Both the position numbers and the translations under genes were made by a program. This document shows positions 1 through 9,742 of a DNA stretch of 32,924 nucleotides, piece by piece; positions within the stretch are counted from its first letter, which is position 1, and the number at the start of each line of letters is the position of its first letter. This stretch comes from Lentinus brumalis. Its lineage: Eukaryota; Basidiomycota; Agaricomycetes; Polyporales; Polyporaceae. The notes below the pieces were generated by a model that searched no databases, was not told where the DNA came from, and was given only the letters and a program-made list of their open reading frames with translations. The DNA is taken from assembly GCA_001792895.1 (NCBI GenBank), contig MARA01000105.1, positions 1 to 32,924 of the forward strand, in the 5' to 3' direction.

Positions 1-19
1 CTCACCCAGCCACACCCCG

Positions 20-805
20 ATGACGGAATGCGACTACTCCCCGGACGCCATCGAGCGTTACCAAGCCAAAATGAAGGAGTTGGGAATGGCGACCGAGCAA
101 AGGTATCACGCTCCACATATTCCAACCCTTCCTCCCGAGGACCAGGCGTCCTCCTCTCGCCGGCTGCCCGCACCCCGCCGGCAGAGACATACCCCAGCCA
201 GCACCTCGGCACCACGACCGTCCGCAGCCCACCCGCTCCGGACTCTGCCCGCCGCCGCTGCGAGCCACCGCCAGGGCACACCTCGCGAGCGTACGCCTAC
301 GCCGCCCAGCCCGACCCGCGCGCACACGCCCCTCATCTTCATCACGCAACCGCACAGGTTCGCAGCCTCCAGCAGGCCGCTACCCATACCCGACCCCTGT
401 GGCTCCCGGCGCACATCAAGCCGTCCCGCGGACATCTCCGGCGGCTACCCGCCACCGCCGCCCGGGACGCGCCAGGTCGTGATGGAGTACAAGTACGTGC
501 CCGGGCAGGCGATCAAGCTCCCGCCGCGCGCAAGGGCGAGCAGTACATCATCGCCCCGCCAAGGGCGGCCGCCTCGAGGTCGTGAGCGACTCGCGCAAGT
601 CGTCGTCGTCGCACACGCGCACGATGTCGCACTCGCACAGCAGCGGGAGCCGCAGCAAGGGCAGCAGCCCGACGAAGACGAGCGCAGACCCGCTCTTCAA
701 GCGGCTTCTCACGAACCTGACCCGAAGATCGAGTGGGGCGACGGCCGCTCGGGTGGACGCTCCGTGAGGCGGGATAGCAGCAGGCGGCGCTCGGCGTCCC
801 GGTGA
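20..805 (+). pseudogene. Gene A, copy 1: frame broken by homopolymer deletions
   Basis: This corresponds to the 804-nt gene A of copies 3 and 4 but is 786 nt long. At least several of the missing bases are single G or C deletions in runs, for example around 74-90, 115-190 and 530-560. By chance the losses total a multiple of three, so an open frame still runs from start to stop, but much of its middle is in other frames and only parts such as the first 19 residues and the C-terminal tail match. I interpret this as consensus error at a poorly covered edge, not a real variant or true pseudogene. Confidence 0.8.
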
Positions 806-2435
806 CGGCCACCGCGTCTTCCGCTGCGCCCTTGTTTCCTCCGTTCCGTGCCCCGACGACCCGCTGTCCGAACTGCGGGGCTTCCCATGTCTATTCTCTC
901 ACATTATGCTTCGGAGGGTTCCTCCATGGACGCTGCTTCCTTCATCTCCGCCTCTTCTCCCTGCGCGCTGTACACTTTCCTTAATTCTTCCACCGTGCTC
1001 TTCCTCCTTTCCCGTGATTGCGCTTCCGGAATTCCCGCATGACGCTCGAACCCTCGCTCGATATCGCATAGATAATCGTAATGTTCCCCCGGGCGCATAC
1101 CCGCACTGTACTTTTATCATCTCGCACGACTCAACCCGGATCCTCCATGTCCCGTCTCCGTTTCTGTTGTCTGTAGCCCGCTGTAGCAGGTTATAGTCGT
1201 AGCTAGACACACGACTTGTCACGTTGCATTAGAGATACGATTGGAATGAATACTATCACGATCACCGCCCGAAGTCCGGCTGCGTGATGGCTGTAGAGTA
1301 CACAGCGGAGGTCTGGACCCGTCGCCGCGGACCGCGGTTGGTAGCCTCGAGGCGAGATCGCATCTCGCATCTCGCGCTAACCGCATGCGCGTTCCTGCCA
1401 CGGAAACAAACAGTTCGTTATACAGTTCAGAGGGATATAGTGTAGAGAGGGTTGCAAAGTGTGTATAGTGGATGGGTACAGCAAGGACACGCGAGTTCAG
1501 GGGGAGGGTCTCCTGGAACATGTCAGGAATTCAAATATATTGTCTCGGTCGCATCTCTGGCTGCTGTCCTACTGCTGTCTCTGTCTATCTGTGCTACTGC
1601 TCCTCTGCGCTGCTCGAGCCTCGGAGGGCGGGGACGCTGCAGGAGAGGGCGGGGAGAGGCTTGGGGGCAGGCCTTCGAGCTTCGAGTCGGACTTGATCGC
1701 AACTTAGATGGACCCTGACTGTGGGCTTCCCGCTAGAAGAGCGATCTGGATGAGGAATCTCGCCGTTCTCAGGCTCTCTCCCCTCCGCTCTGCTGCTCTG
1801 GCATGCAGTACTGGGATCCTGTCAAATAAGTACTACTTATGTGTGTTCTGCACCACAATGCAGCACTTCCTGTGTGCAGACATATCTGAGAGGTCAGTAT
1901 GGCCTCCTGCGTGCTGCAACCAGCCTGGAACGTCTGCGAGCGGATCAGAAGGCGGAAGATTTAAGGAAGTGGACCCTGACAGGCACTGTGAGCTGCTGGG
2001 AACACATGCCGCTGCCAACAGTACGACCCATCCTGACTGCAGTGCGTCTCCCCAGCCTATCTCATGGCTGCTCCAGCTCTCTCTAGGACATATATTGTGC
2101 TCTTCAAGCTGGTAATTTGACGAGGACTGCGAGGACAGTACAGACAGCCATGTGCGATCAGGAACTCCGATCAGTGGACCCTGAAGTTCTCCAGCGCTCC
2201 GTCCGAAGCCTGCCATATTGCTATGGCATTCGGCCCCCCGGCATCACAGACCCGCCAGGAACACGGCCTCTCAATATGCCTCTAATGGTCTGCCAGGATG
2301 CACGCATGCCGATGCGAGCTACCCTCGGCGGCGCCGCGGCTGGCTGAATAAGGAAATCGGATTACCATAACGGACTGCCCGACCCCGCCGCGGCCTTCGA
2401 CCCTCCAGCCCAGCGAAAACACTGCACAGAAATCG
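806..2435. other. Interval between genes A and B, copy 1: no supported gene
   Basis: About 1.6 kb. The first ~350 nt, pyrimidine-rich with scattered stops, probably include the gene A 3'-UTR. The rest has only short frames on both strands with no recognisable motif. The 10-mer TGGACCCTGA recurs three times. I see no tRNA, transposase or spliced frame I would defend. Confidence 0.5.
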
Positions 2436-3450
2436 ATGACATTCCCACCAGCACGGCTCGCTAGCGATGCTCGACATATCTACATGCACACGATCCTAGT
2501 TGCGACAGACCTGCCTCCTCTCCCCACTGCCTGCCTCCAGTCAGATCTCATTTCGATATCGCGCCGCGCACCGGCCTCCAGTTCGTCTACTTCGACCTCC
2601 AGCATCCCACCGCTGAGAACCGCCCCAAGCTCAAGAAATCTGACCGCGACGTTGTGCGCGAGGAGCTGCGTGCCGAGTGGAACCAGGAGCTCAGTGAGTA
2701 CCGCGTTGATATCCTCGAGGACGCCGGCAGCAATACTGACCTTCCATTCCCCGCGTCAGGGACACTCACCGGCGTTCCAGACGCCTCGCTGTGGTGGACG
2801 ACGCGGACGTTCTCCGAGCGCGTCGTGTGGAAGCTCGGCTACACATGGGCTGGGTGGCCCGCCCACATCCCCTTCGACAACCTCAGCTATATACCCGGCG
2901 GCGACAAGCCGCTCGAAGAGCTCAAGCAGCTCTGGAAGTCCGGTGAGCTCAGGCTCGTCCGTGCCACCGAGGACGAGCGCGAACGCGCTCTCTACGACCC
3001 CGAGAGCGTCATCCCGAATGCGCGCCCCGAGCCTGCCGCCACTCCGCGCTCCTTCGCCGTCTACCGCAGGGCAGCAGCCCAGCTCCGCGAGCTCTCCCGC
3101 GCGATCCCTCCCCACCTCCACGTCCTCAGCCTGTCGAGCGCGTTATGCACCTCTCTGACCTCAGGTCCGTCTTCGTCCTCCCGCTCGACGACAGCAGCAC
3201 TGCCGCCAAGCCGTCCCGCCGTCAGCGGAGCGACATCAACCTCCCCCGAGCCCGCCCGGTGACGAACCGCAAGCCGAAGCACCCGAAGCGTGGGCCGCAC
3301 ACTGCGCTGACATTCGTCGGCGCCGCTTCCGGGTTCCAGAGCCGCTACGTGTTCTCCGACGACCGGCTCGAGCAGCATCTTGCCGTGGACGAGCATGAGG
3401 AGGCGGAGGTGGAGGAGATCGAGTCTGCCGACGACGCAGATTGGGTTTGA
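2436..3450 (+). pseudogene. Gene B, copy 1: frameshifted
   Basis: Matches the 1020-nt gene B of copies 2 and 3 but is 1015 nt long. Bases are missing near 2535 (a T), near 3110 (a C in a run) and around 3150-3158. The correct frame survives only in pieces, the largest beginning near 2654. Like gene A of this copy, it lies in the error-rich left part of the window, so consensus error is the likely cause. Confidence 0.8.
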
Positions 3451-3482
3451 CGATTCTATTTCGGACCGGTGGCATTCGTAGT

Positions 3483-3914
3483 CTAGTTCTTGATGTACGT
3501 ACAGTAATACTCCCCGCCGTGTTTCTTGTCCGTGCCGCGCAGTCTTGCTGTCATCGGCCGTCGTGCATGACCTGCATATCTGTTTAAAATAGCATCAGAA
3601 CGTGTTCTGTACGCAAGCATGCGAGAACGTACCAGTGAACATGTTCCCAAGGGGACTCAACGTTCGTAGCGTGCTTGTGCCACCGTCTCCGAATTGGCCG
3701 CTATGTTCTCAGGGTCCAGCAGCCGGGAAAAGCTGCCCAATGGGCGAGTGCCATCGAGATCGAGACGGAGCGCCGTCCTGCGTGCTTCTGATGTCTCATT
3801 CGTAACGTGTTCCGCAGGCGACAAAATCAGAACACGAGAAGTAACGGCAGCCCGTTCTTGACGAGCCTCCGTGGCCAGACATTGACTTTGCCCGCCACTT
3901 ATGTCGAGGGCAAC
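3483..3914 (-). CDS. Candidate minus-strand gene end, copy 1 (one base short)
   Basis: Equivalent of 22986-23418. The last exon is 3571-3483 and the intron 3632-3572. The preceding stretch (3914-3633) lacks one base near 3709, so the frame is broken here. Confidence 0.35.
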
Positions 3915-4929
3915 CTAAAGCAGCCCATCTGCGGCCCTCTCGTCAAAGGCCTCGGAGGTACCGCGACAGAGCAACATGGAGCGTGATCGGTTCTGCGTGG
4001 ACACAGTCAGAAGATCCATTGGAAGCGATTCCACGGCGAGGACGTACCAAGAGAGCAACCGCAGCGCACTGCTGCCGTTGTCTAAGGGTCTATGCGACCG
4101 TGCACAGCCAACGACCCTGAAAGCACGTCGTCAGAAGTCGAGAAGGACTCGAGGATAGCGGAAGCATGCGTACCTGGAGCGGAGCGCTCATCCTTCCACA
4201 TTGTAAGTTGCGACGCGAGGCTGGGCGGCGTTGCGGCTGTTCGAAGGCTGCCGTCAGTGAGCAGCCATTCACGCTCCTCCTTCGTCCCTCTAGTCGGCGC
4301 TCAGTAGCACCGTGTTATGGACACAGATAGACGGCAGCTCGAGCAGACCTCGAGCTCAGGCAGCATACAAGTCGGCACACGGTGACTCGGAGGACATCAA
4401 GTGCCGTGGCTGTTCGGTCGGCGAGCTTCGAATGGATAACAACTAGTCCGATCTTGACGTGCGTACCTGTCCCGGGTTCTTGCGTGCTGGGCAATGTCGT
4501 AAACTCAGTGTAGCTTTGCGGGGCCGCATAGCCTGAAGTTCGAAGGAGCGAAGAATGAACGGATCAGAAATTGTTCTGGAAGAGAAGGAGAAACGTACCG
4601 ATCGTTCGTATCCACCCGGCTTCACTTGAAACGCGTCCTGCCCTCGTCCTTCCTTGTGGCAGCCTTACGAGTGTCCACAGCACGGAGAGCTTGCAGACGG
4701 CAAGTTCTGTGCAATGCACGACGTCACGGCTGGGCAGAACAAGCCTATCAGGATGCGCAGAGGAAGCAGGAGGTCGCGGACGTACCGACGAACACCGCCG
4801 TCGCCCTGCCGTGGACGAACATTCGCGGCACTCTGCGCTTCCCTCGATCTGGCAGCAATTTTGGATCGGCTAACGCCGATCGCACGCAACCTCGCCAGCG
4901 GCCGCCGACTTCTGCAGGGTCCCTTGACA
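3915..4929. other. Interval before module I, copy 1: degenerate related sequence
   Basis: No gene I can defend. Around 4060-4190 the sequence resembles part of modules I and II: a GAGCGCTC core with a TCAGAAG stretch on one side and a GACCCTTAG-type match on the other. It may therefore be a third, more decayed module fragment. Several intron-like segments occur on the minus strand (for example donors at GTACGT near 4053 and GTACGC near 4176), but reading phases do not agree between them. The same interval is at 13665-14679 and 23419-24433. Confidence 0.4.
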
Positions 4930-6375
4930 GACGGCGTTACCTTTGTCGGAGTCGTGCAAGAACTCGTCGATGCGCAGGCGCAGACGTCCCCGCAATGCTT
5001 CACTCTAGTCAGAATTTGTGCGTACACTTGATCAGCAATGCATACCGCACTGGGAACATACCGGCCATCCACCGTCCCGTCCAAGACTCGAGTCCTCGAC
5101 GAACCGTCTGCACGGCACGCCCGAAAGGCTGAGTTTGTCCACGGCGTCCCATCAAGGGTCCTGCTGCAGCACCGGCAGCCGATGCGACCTAGAACGAGCC
5201 CGCGGCCGTCCGAGTCAGAACTCTCGAAGACGATGCTCGATACGAGACGGAGCGCTCACCTTGAGAGGTCGCGACATGCACGGCGCCGTCCGAGGTCTTC
5301 CATGTGCGAATCGCAAGCCTCCATCAGCAACCAGCTACGCGGTACCGTGAGCAAGCGACCAAACACTCGGAAACGAACACGAGCGAACGTACGTTGCTCG
5401 ACTATCGGCTCCCGGGCCCCCGCACGCCATCCTCTTGACTCCACCTCTATTCCAACCTGCAGCTCGCCGGAAGCCCTCTCTCGACCGCCCTTGCTTTCCG
5501 CTATCCGTCGCCAGCTTGCTGGACAGAAGAGTGCCGAGGAGGTTGGCGACTCCGTAGCTGCACGAGCTGGCGAGGTGAGTATGTCTTCAGAGCGGCAGAT
5601 CAGGATACGGGCTGACTCGGACAGAGCCCTCGTGCTCATTCAGACTCCCGTCCCTGTCCAGAAGGGGTGCGTCAGGCTTTCCCGCATAGCGTGCTCGACG
5701 AACGAGGCACTCACCGACTGATTGTGCTTCTGCAGCCTTCTCGACGCTGCGTCTCTCGAGTCGACGGCGCGGTGCGTTTCCTTGTTCACTGGAAACGCCT
5801 CGGACATCCTCTGACCTTCGTGATAGAGTGCCCTGCGTCTGGAAGGCCGTCTAGACAGTTGGTGAGTCTCCAGAAGGGCCGAAGTCCTGTATAGCACTCA
5901 CCGAGTTCTTGCCAGCGTCGAGGTCCGTCTACAAGACGTCTGAGAGCGAGAGCGGGTACGTCAGTTCCCCGCTCGTGCCGGCAGATCACTGACGTTCCGA
6001 GGTCTTCGCATCCCACAGAGATCGGAAGAACGAGATATATTGCGCGTTCGCTCAGGACCATTACAAACCTAGTGATTACTGTAGCGTAGACATACCTGTA
6101 CCACCGCTCTCCGGGTTCGCGTGTAGGACGGGCCGGAGGCCGTGGAATGGCGACGGACTCGTGGATGTGCGGGGGCCGTGCAGGATGCACCGGGAGAGCG
6201 GCGCACGCTGCTGGATTGGGCACGAAGGCGGCGGGGCCGTGTCCCGACGACGTCTCAGACGTGTCGGGGTGCCATGACGTGTGTGGGCTGTTCAGTGGAC
6301 CACTGGATGCGGGGGCGCGAGGGCGCGACGGTTCTGCGCTCGACGTCTCGTCGGGACGTTGCTTGCTTCTAGCGC
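4930..6375 (+). pseudogene. Module I, copy 1: diverged duplicate, probable decayed + strand coding sequence
   Basis: About 1.45 kb that aligns along its length with module II at 6563-8092, at roughly 70-75% by eye with indels. Short + strand peptides are shared: VRTLDQQ.IP.W at 5018-5053, LDEPSARH at 5095-5118 and PSRVLLQHR at 5149-5175. Most base differences from module II in these blocks fall at third codon positions. The first block is out of frame with the other two here, although they share a frame in module II, so a frameshift is present. Intron-like segments follow downstream (GTGAGT 5575 to CAG 5624 with a CTGAC site; 5667-5735; 5772-5826; 5862-5915). Protein family not recognised. 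The minus strand also shows splice-like signals here, so strand rests mainly on the codon pattern. Confidence 0.5.
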
Positions 6376-6562
6376 GTCTTGATTCGACCTTCCAAGGCGG
6401 CGGTCTAGACGGTGCGACCCTGCTATTTCCGGGGTGGCCGTGCGAGTCGCTCAGAGCAGCATGCCGGCACTGGAGGACCCGCGGAGTCCTCGCAGAAGTG
6501 TCTGCAGAACGCGTACGTAAACTGTTGATATGGTTCAGTAGGTGTGAACGGAGATAATGAAA

Positions 6563-8092
6563 ATGGTGTCACCTTTGTCGAGGTCGTGCAAGATCGTGTT
6601 TCCATGCGCAGGCGCAAACGTCCCGGCAACGCTGCGCTCATGTCAGCGTTGCAGCATTCGTGCGCACGCTCGATCAGCAGAGCATACCCCGCTGGAACAT
6701 CCCCACCGTCCAAGGCCGCATCTGAGACTCGAGTCTCGACGACCCATCTGCACGGCATATCGGCGAGCTCCATTCAAGTTCTTTGCCATCAAGGGCTCTG
6801 CTGCAGCACCGCGACAATACAACCTGAACCAAACCGTCGTCATCAGAAGTCTCGAAAGCGAGAAAGATTGCACAGACGGAGCGCTCACCGTCAAATTAGC
6901 CCGATTCACGACATGCGGACCGCGCTTCCTTCCATTGATACTCCCGCCCTGGATATCCATCAGCCGTCGGGGCGGACGCTGCGCGAATCAGAGAGCGTGA
7001 GCAAACGGCCAAACACACCGAAACCGTGGCGACGATTCTGATTCCTGGGTACTTACTTGAGTACTCGCAGGCTCTCTCCGCGCCCCCACGTCGTCGTGAC
7101 TCTGCTCCTTCCCATTCGGCAGCTGGTCAGCAACGTGTCCCCCGTCGGCGTCGACCTCGCTCTGCACGTCCGCCTGCCCTGCCCCGTGCCGCCATCGTAC
7201 ACCGCAAGACGCGTGCCCACTGCGAACGAGTGCGAGGACGTCGTGAGTGAGGTGCGTCGTCGACACGATGGCCTGGGCCCTGGCTGACAGCGTCGACGTC
7301 TCCAGCGTGAACGCGAGCACTCGCTGCTCGAAGAGGTACGTCAGGTTATCGTACTTGGCGTCTTCGGAGTACGACGACTCACGCTATCCTTCTGCAGGTT
7401 CCTAACCCTGTATCTTCTGACTTGTGCATGCGAGCCGTGCGTCCCTACATCTGCGACGCGCTTGCAGCTCAACTCACATCTTCGTTTCGCAGCGCGCCGT
7501 GTCTGGAGAAGACGGCTGTATGCTCGGTGAGTCTGATAATCATCGTGAGCACGCTGGCACTCACCGAGTTCTCGCCAGCGTCAGGGTCCGTCTGCACGAC
7601 GTGTGAACGCGGGTACGTCGTCAGCCTGTCCGTTCCCCGACCAATCGCTGACTCCCGGCGTGTTCTCACTCAACAGGCATCAAGGGAACAAGATATATTG
7701 CGCGTACTGACCATAACAGGTGTAGCAGTACAGTAGTGTAGTAGACGTACCGGTATTCGGCTTCGCCGTTCTCTGGCCTTGCGTGCAGGACAGGCGGACG
7801 TCGCGGCGGCGTGGTGCAGATCAGTGACGAGCAGCAGGACGTCGCTGGGCTCCGGGATGGGGAGAGCGACGTGGAGGGCGTCCACGGACGGCGGTACGCC
7901 GTGCGAAGGCGGGCAGGAAGGCGGAGGCCCCTGGCGACGTCTCAGACGTCGTCCTTCTCGCTGGAAAGGTCGCTGAGTGCGGTATTGAGGAGTGCCGTCG
8001 CGCGTCCTTGGCGTTGAGTGGGCCGCTAGGCCCGAGCGAGTGGCGGCACTCCAGTCGTCGTGGCACGCCGCGGTGTGTCGTGCTTCTAGCGC
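6563..8092 (+). pseudogene. Module II, copy 1: diverged duplicate, probable decayed + strand coding sequence
   Basis: Direct-repeat partner of module I, offset 1.63-1.72 kb; both end in TGCTTCTAGCGC. It carries VRTLDQQSIPRW at 6660-6695, LDDPSARH at 6735-6758 and PSRALLQHR at 6786-6812, all in one frame but separated by a TGA at 6723-6725, and the frame stops again soon after. Downstream, another + strand frame reads through several intron-like joins in consistent phase: donor GTGAGC near 7000, GTGAGT near 7244, GTACGT near 7335, GTGCGT near 7438 and GTGAGT near 7528. It ends at a stop near 7736. This could be a live short spliced gene beside decayed sequence, or all decayed. No family is recognised. 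Confidence 0.5.
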
Positions 8093-8984
8093 ATCTGTGA
8101 GCTTCTTACCGCGGGCACAGACGGCTTGCCGTCGTGAGAGGGTCTGAGAGCGCGCCTGCTGTCTTGAGCGATGGGCCGCGGGAATTGTGCGTTGCCTTGT
8201 GCGACGGAGAAGTCAATTCCTCGGCCGCAAATGGCTGGATGAACGCTTCTGTAGCACTTACCCATCTCGTATTTCGTGCTATTGATCCGGATTAGTGCTC
8301 GGTAGTGCTTGTCGGTTGGTGCTCGTTGAGTTGCGGTGGGCGGAGCTGGGTCGAGTCTGTAGGCGCCCATGAAAAGCAATGAGAACGGCGTAGCAGCGAC
8401 CTCGTGGAATCGCTACGAAGACGTTAACGTTCGTCGTAGAAGTGTTGATAGACCCTATAGCTAGAGTATCAGCATGTTTTCTTAGATAAAGACCGGGATA
8501 ATGAGATTTTTCTTACCTGGATGGACTAGATTGCGGCAGGGAATCGCCGTGCGAGGGCGACGGAGAGCGAAGACGTTCACGAGCGTCCTTCAGTGACGTC
8601 GAGCAACTGTTCGAGCGCGGCGTTATGTTGATACAAAGGTGGGCTGATGCATTACTGGCAGGGCGAGGGCGTGCGCAGGCTTGAAGGTTGAACACTGCTG
8701 GGGGAAGAGAAGCAAACGACGAGGGCAAGGGGCGTATTGTACGTGGACAAGGGAATAGGATCTGGCGACGCCTACAGTCAAGACACACCCGCGGACGTTG
8801 TTGCGGGTTGACCTGGACTCGGTGCTCAAGCCGGTCGCCCGACCTTGGGAGCTAGAGGCGGGCAGAGAGAGAGACCCATCGCGACGGGATTGGATGCGAG
8901 TGGGGACGAGGGAAGCACTGCGAAAAGAGTAGTAGAACATACTGTATGCCCTGTGCCCGTACCCAGAATCTGCTCGTTGACCTA
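8093..8984. other. Gene-poor interval after module II, copy 1
   Basis: No gene I can support with confidence. A minus-strand stretch at 8379-8267 is open and reads MGAYRLDPAP followed by ..RALIRINSTKYEM, ending at a GTAAGT donor. It could be a first exon of a minus-strand transcript, but I could not join it in phase to later exons beyond one step. The same interval is at 17845-18736 and 27597-28487. Confidence 0.35.
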
Positions 8985-9300
8985 TCACAGCAACACTCCG
9001 GCAGCCTTGAGGCCTTGACCAACGGAGGCTGGCGGGAAGGGAGTTTGGAGCGCGTAGCAGAGAGCGGACGAGGGGAGCACACAGAGGGGGGCGGAGCGAT
9101 CCAAGGGGAGGGACATGCAAGGGCGAGAGCGCATGCAAGGACGCACGAGCGAAGTCGGAGGGGGCTTGACAGCGGCGGTCGGACGAGAGGGCAGAGAGGG
9201 TTGAGAGCGGCGCGAGGGCGAGAGACGAGGGCGAGCAAACAAGGAGCAACAGCGAGTGCCCGGGCAGACAGCAGCCAAGGCAGACAGCAGCCAGTGCAGC
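8985..9300 (+). other. Purine-rich + strand tract, copy 1
   Basis: The + strand is heavily G/A biased (many GAGGG, GAGAG and GGCGAG runs), so the minus strand is CT-rich. Open frames occur in several frames on both strands, as expected from the composition. CT-rich strands of this kind are common upstream of fungal transcription starts, so it may be a promoter region for a minus-strand transcript. It ends with a near-perfect short duplication, GGCAGACAGCAGCCA, at about 9262-9292. Confidence 0.5.
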
Positions 9301-9450
9301 CAAGTCGCGTCGCGGTGACGCAACGTTCGCGGGCGCCTGGCACCGCGATCGACGCTCGGCGATCACCGAGGATCGGGGTGGTCTCGGTGAGCATCTTGCT
9401 GCCTAGATGGTCGTGGACAGCACAACAGCGAGTGTGCACCGCTCGGAGAG

Positions 9451-9519
9451 GTGAATGCGGCTAACAGACAATAGATTGGCGGAGCCTATTTCGATAAGTC
9501 ACTGACCCGATAATTGCAG
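9451..9519 (+). other. Candidate 69-nt intron in the gene A leader (copy 1/2 junction)
   Basis: GAG is followed by a GTGAAT donor, a CACTGACCC branch-like site near 9500 and a TTGCAG acceptor at 9519. Length and branch-to-acceptor distance fit basidiomycete introns. It lies 219 nt before the gene A ATG, so it could be a 5'-UTR intron. The adjoining + strand open frame ends four codons after the splice, which argues against it being internal to a longer protein. Confidence 0.35.
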
Positions 9520-9621
9520 GGTTAGCGAGTACTTAACTTGCCAGTCCGGGACGGGATCCATCACTTGCCCTCCTCCTGCCCCTCGCGTCAGCATCCTGTT
9601 GTTCTGCACTAGCTCGCCCTA

Positions 9622-9629
9622 CATATACC
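9622..9629 (+). promoter_or_regulatory. TATA-like box upstream of gene A (copy 2)
   Basis: CATATACC lies 43 nt before the upstream ORF start and 117 nt before the gene A ATG, and is followed by a C-rich leader with CA repeats. The same site precedes gene A in copies 3 and 4, near 19374 and 29125. Assignment as a core promoter is inference. If the upstream candidate intron at 9451-9519 is real, transcription would begin further upstream and this box would not be the promoter. Confidence 0.35.
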
Positions 9630-9664
9630 CCGTCTCGTCCGAACACACACCCACTGTCCCCGCC

Positions 9665-9742
9665 ATGTTCTGCGGCTTCTCTCGCTACACGACGTTGGCC
9701 ACCCATCCAAGCCTCTGCCCTCACCCAGCCACACCCCGATGA
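9665..9742 (+). CDS. Upstream ORF of gene A (25 codons), copy 2
   Basis: A short frame starts at ATG 9665 and ends in a TGA at 9740-9742 that overlaps the gene A ATG at 9739-9741 (ATGA). It begins MFCGFSRYTT. It is the first ATG after a TATA-like box at about 9622. An overlapping stop-start arrangement can support termination-reinitiation or repress the downstream frame; either role is inference. Confidence 0.45.
   Translation: MFCGFSRYTTLATHPSLCPHPATPR

Larger units (their letters stand above)
1..9719 (+). repeat. Repeat unit copy 1 (left end error-rich)
   Basis: This copy begins 19 nt before the gene A start and lacks the upstream ORF and promoter seen before the other copies. It is 32-33 nt shorter than copies 2 and 3. 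Most of the loss falls in the first 800 nt, with smaller losses up to about 3.2 kb. The missing bases lie in homopolymer runs. From about 3.5 kb onward it nearly matches the other copies. Confidence 0.95.

Noticed and set aside
1050..1080. tRNA-like B-box (GGTTCGAG on the minus strand)
   Set aside because: No CC completes the B-box, and no A-box or cloverleaf could be drawn around it.
6988..7320. Minus-strand coding reading of module II (ALVRSG-type stretch), considered as a KDZ-like transposase
   Set aside because: Motif order and catalytic features did not fit, and minus-strand exon phases were inconsistent between modules I and II; the codon-position pattern favours the + strand.
8086..8379. 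Minus-strand 97-codon frame as a first exon
   Set aside because: It looks partly protein-like and has a GTAAGT donor, but only one downstream join kept phase; noted in the interval entry and not called a gene.
8623..9366. 247-codon minus-strand frame and its overlapping 195- and 112-codon frames
   Set aside because: All minus frames are open because the strand is CT-rich; composition is low-complexity Ser/Leu/Pro/Arg with no motif.
8946..9464. 172-codon + strand frame
   Set aside because: Composition follows the purine-rich tract (Arg, Gly, Glu, Ala, Gln repeats) and no domain is visible; overlapping frames are equally open.
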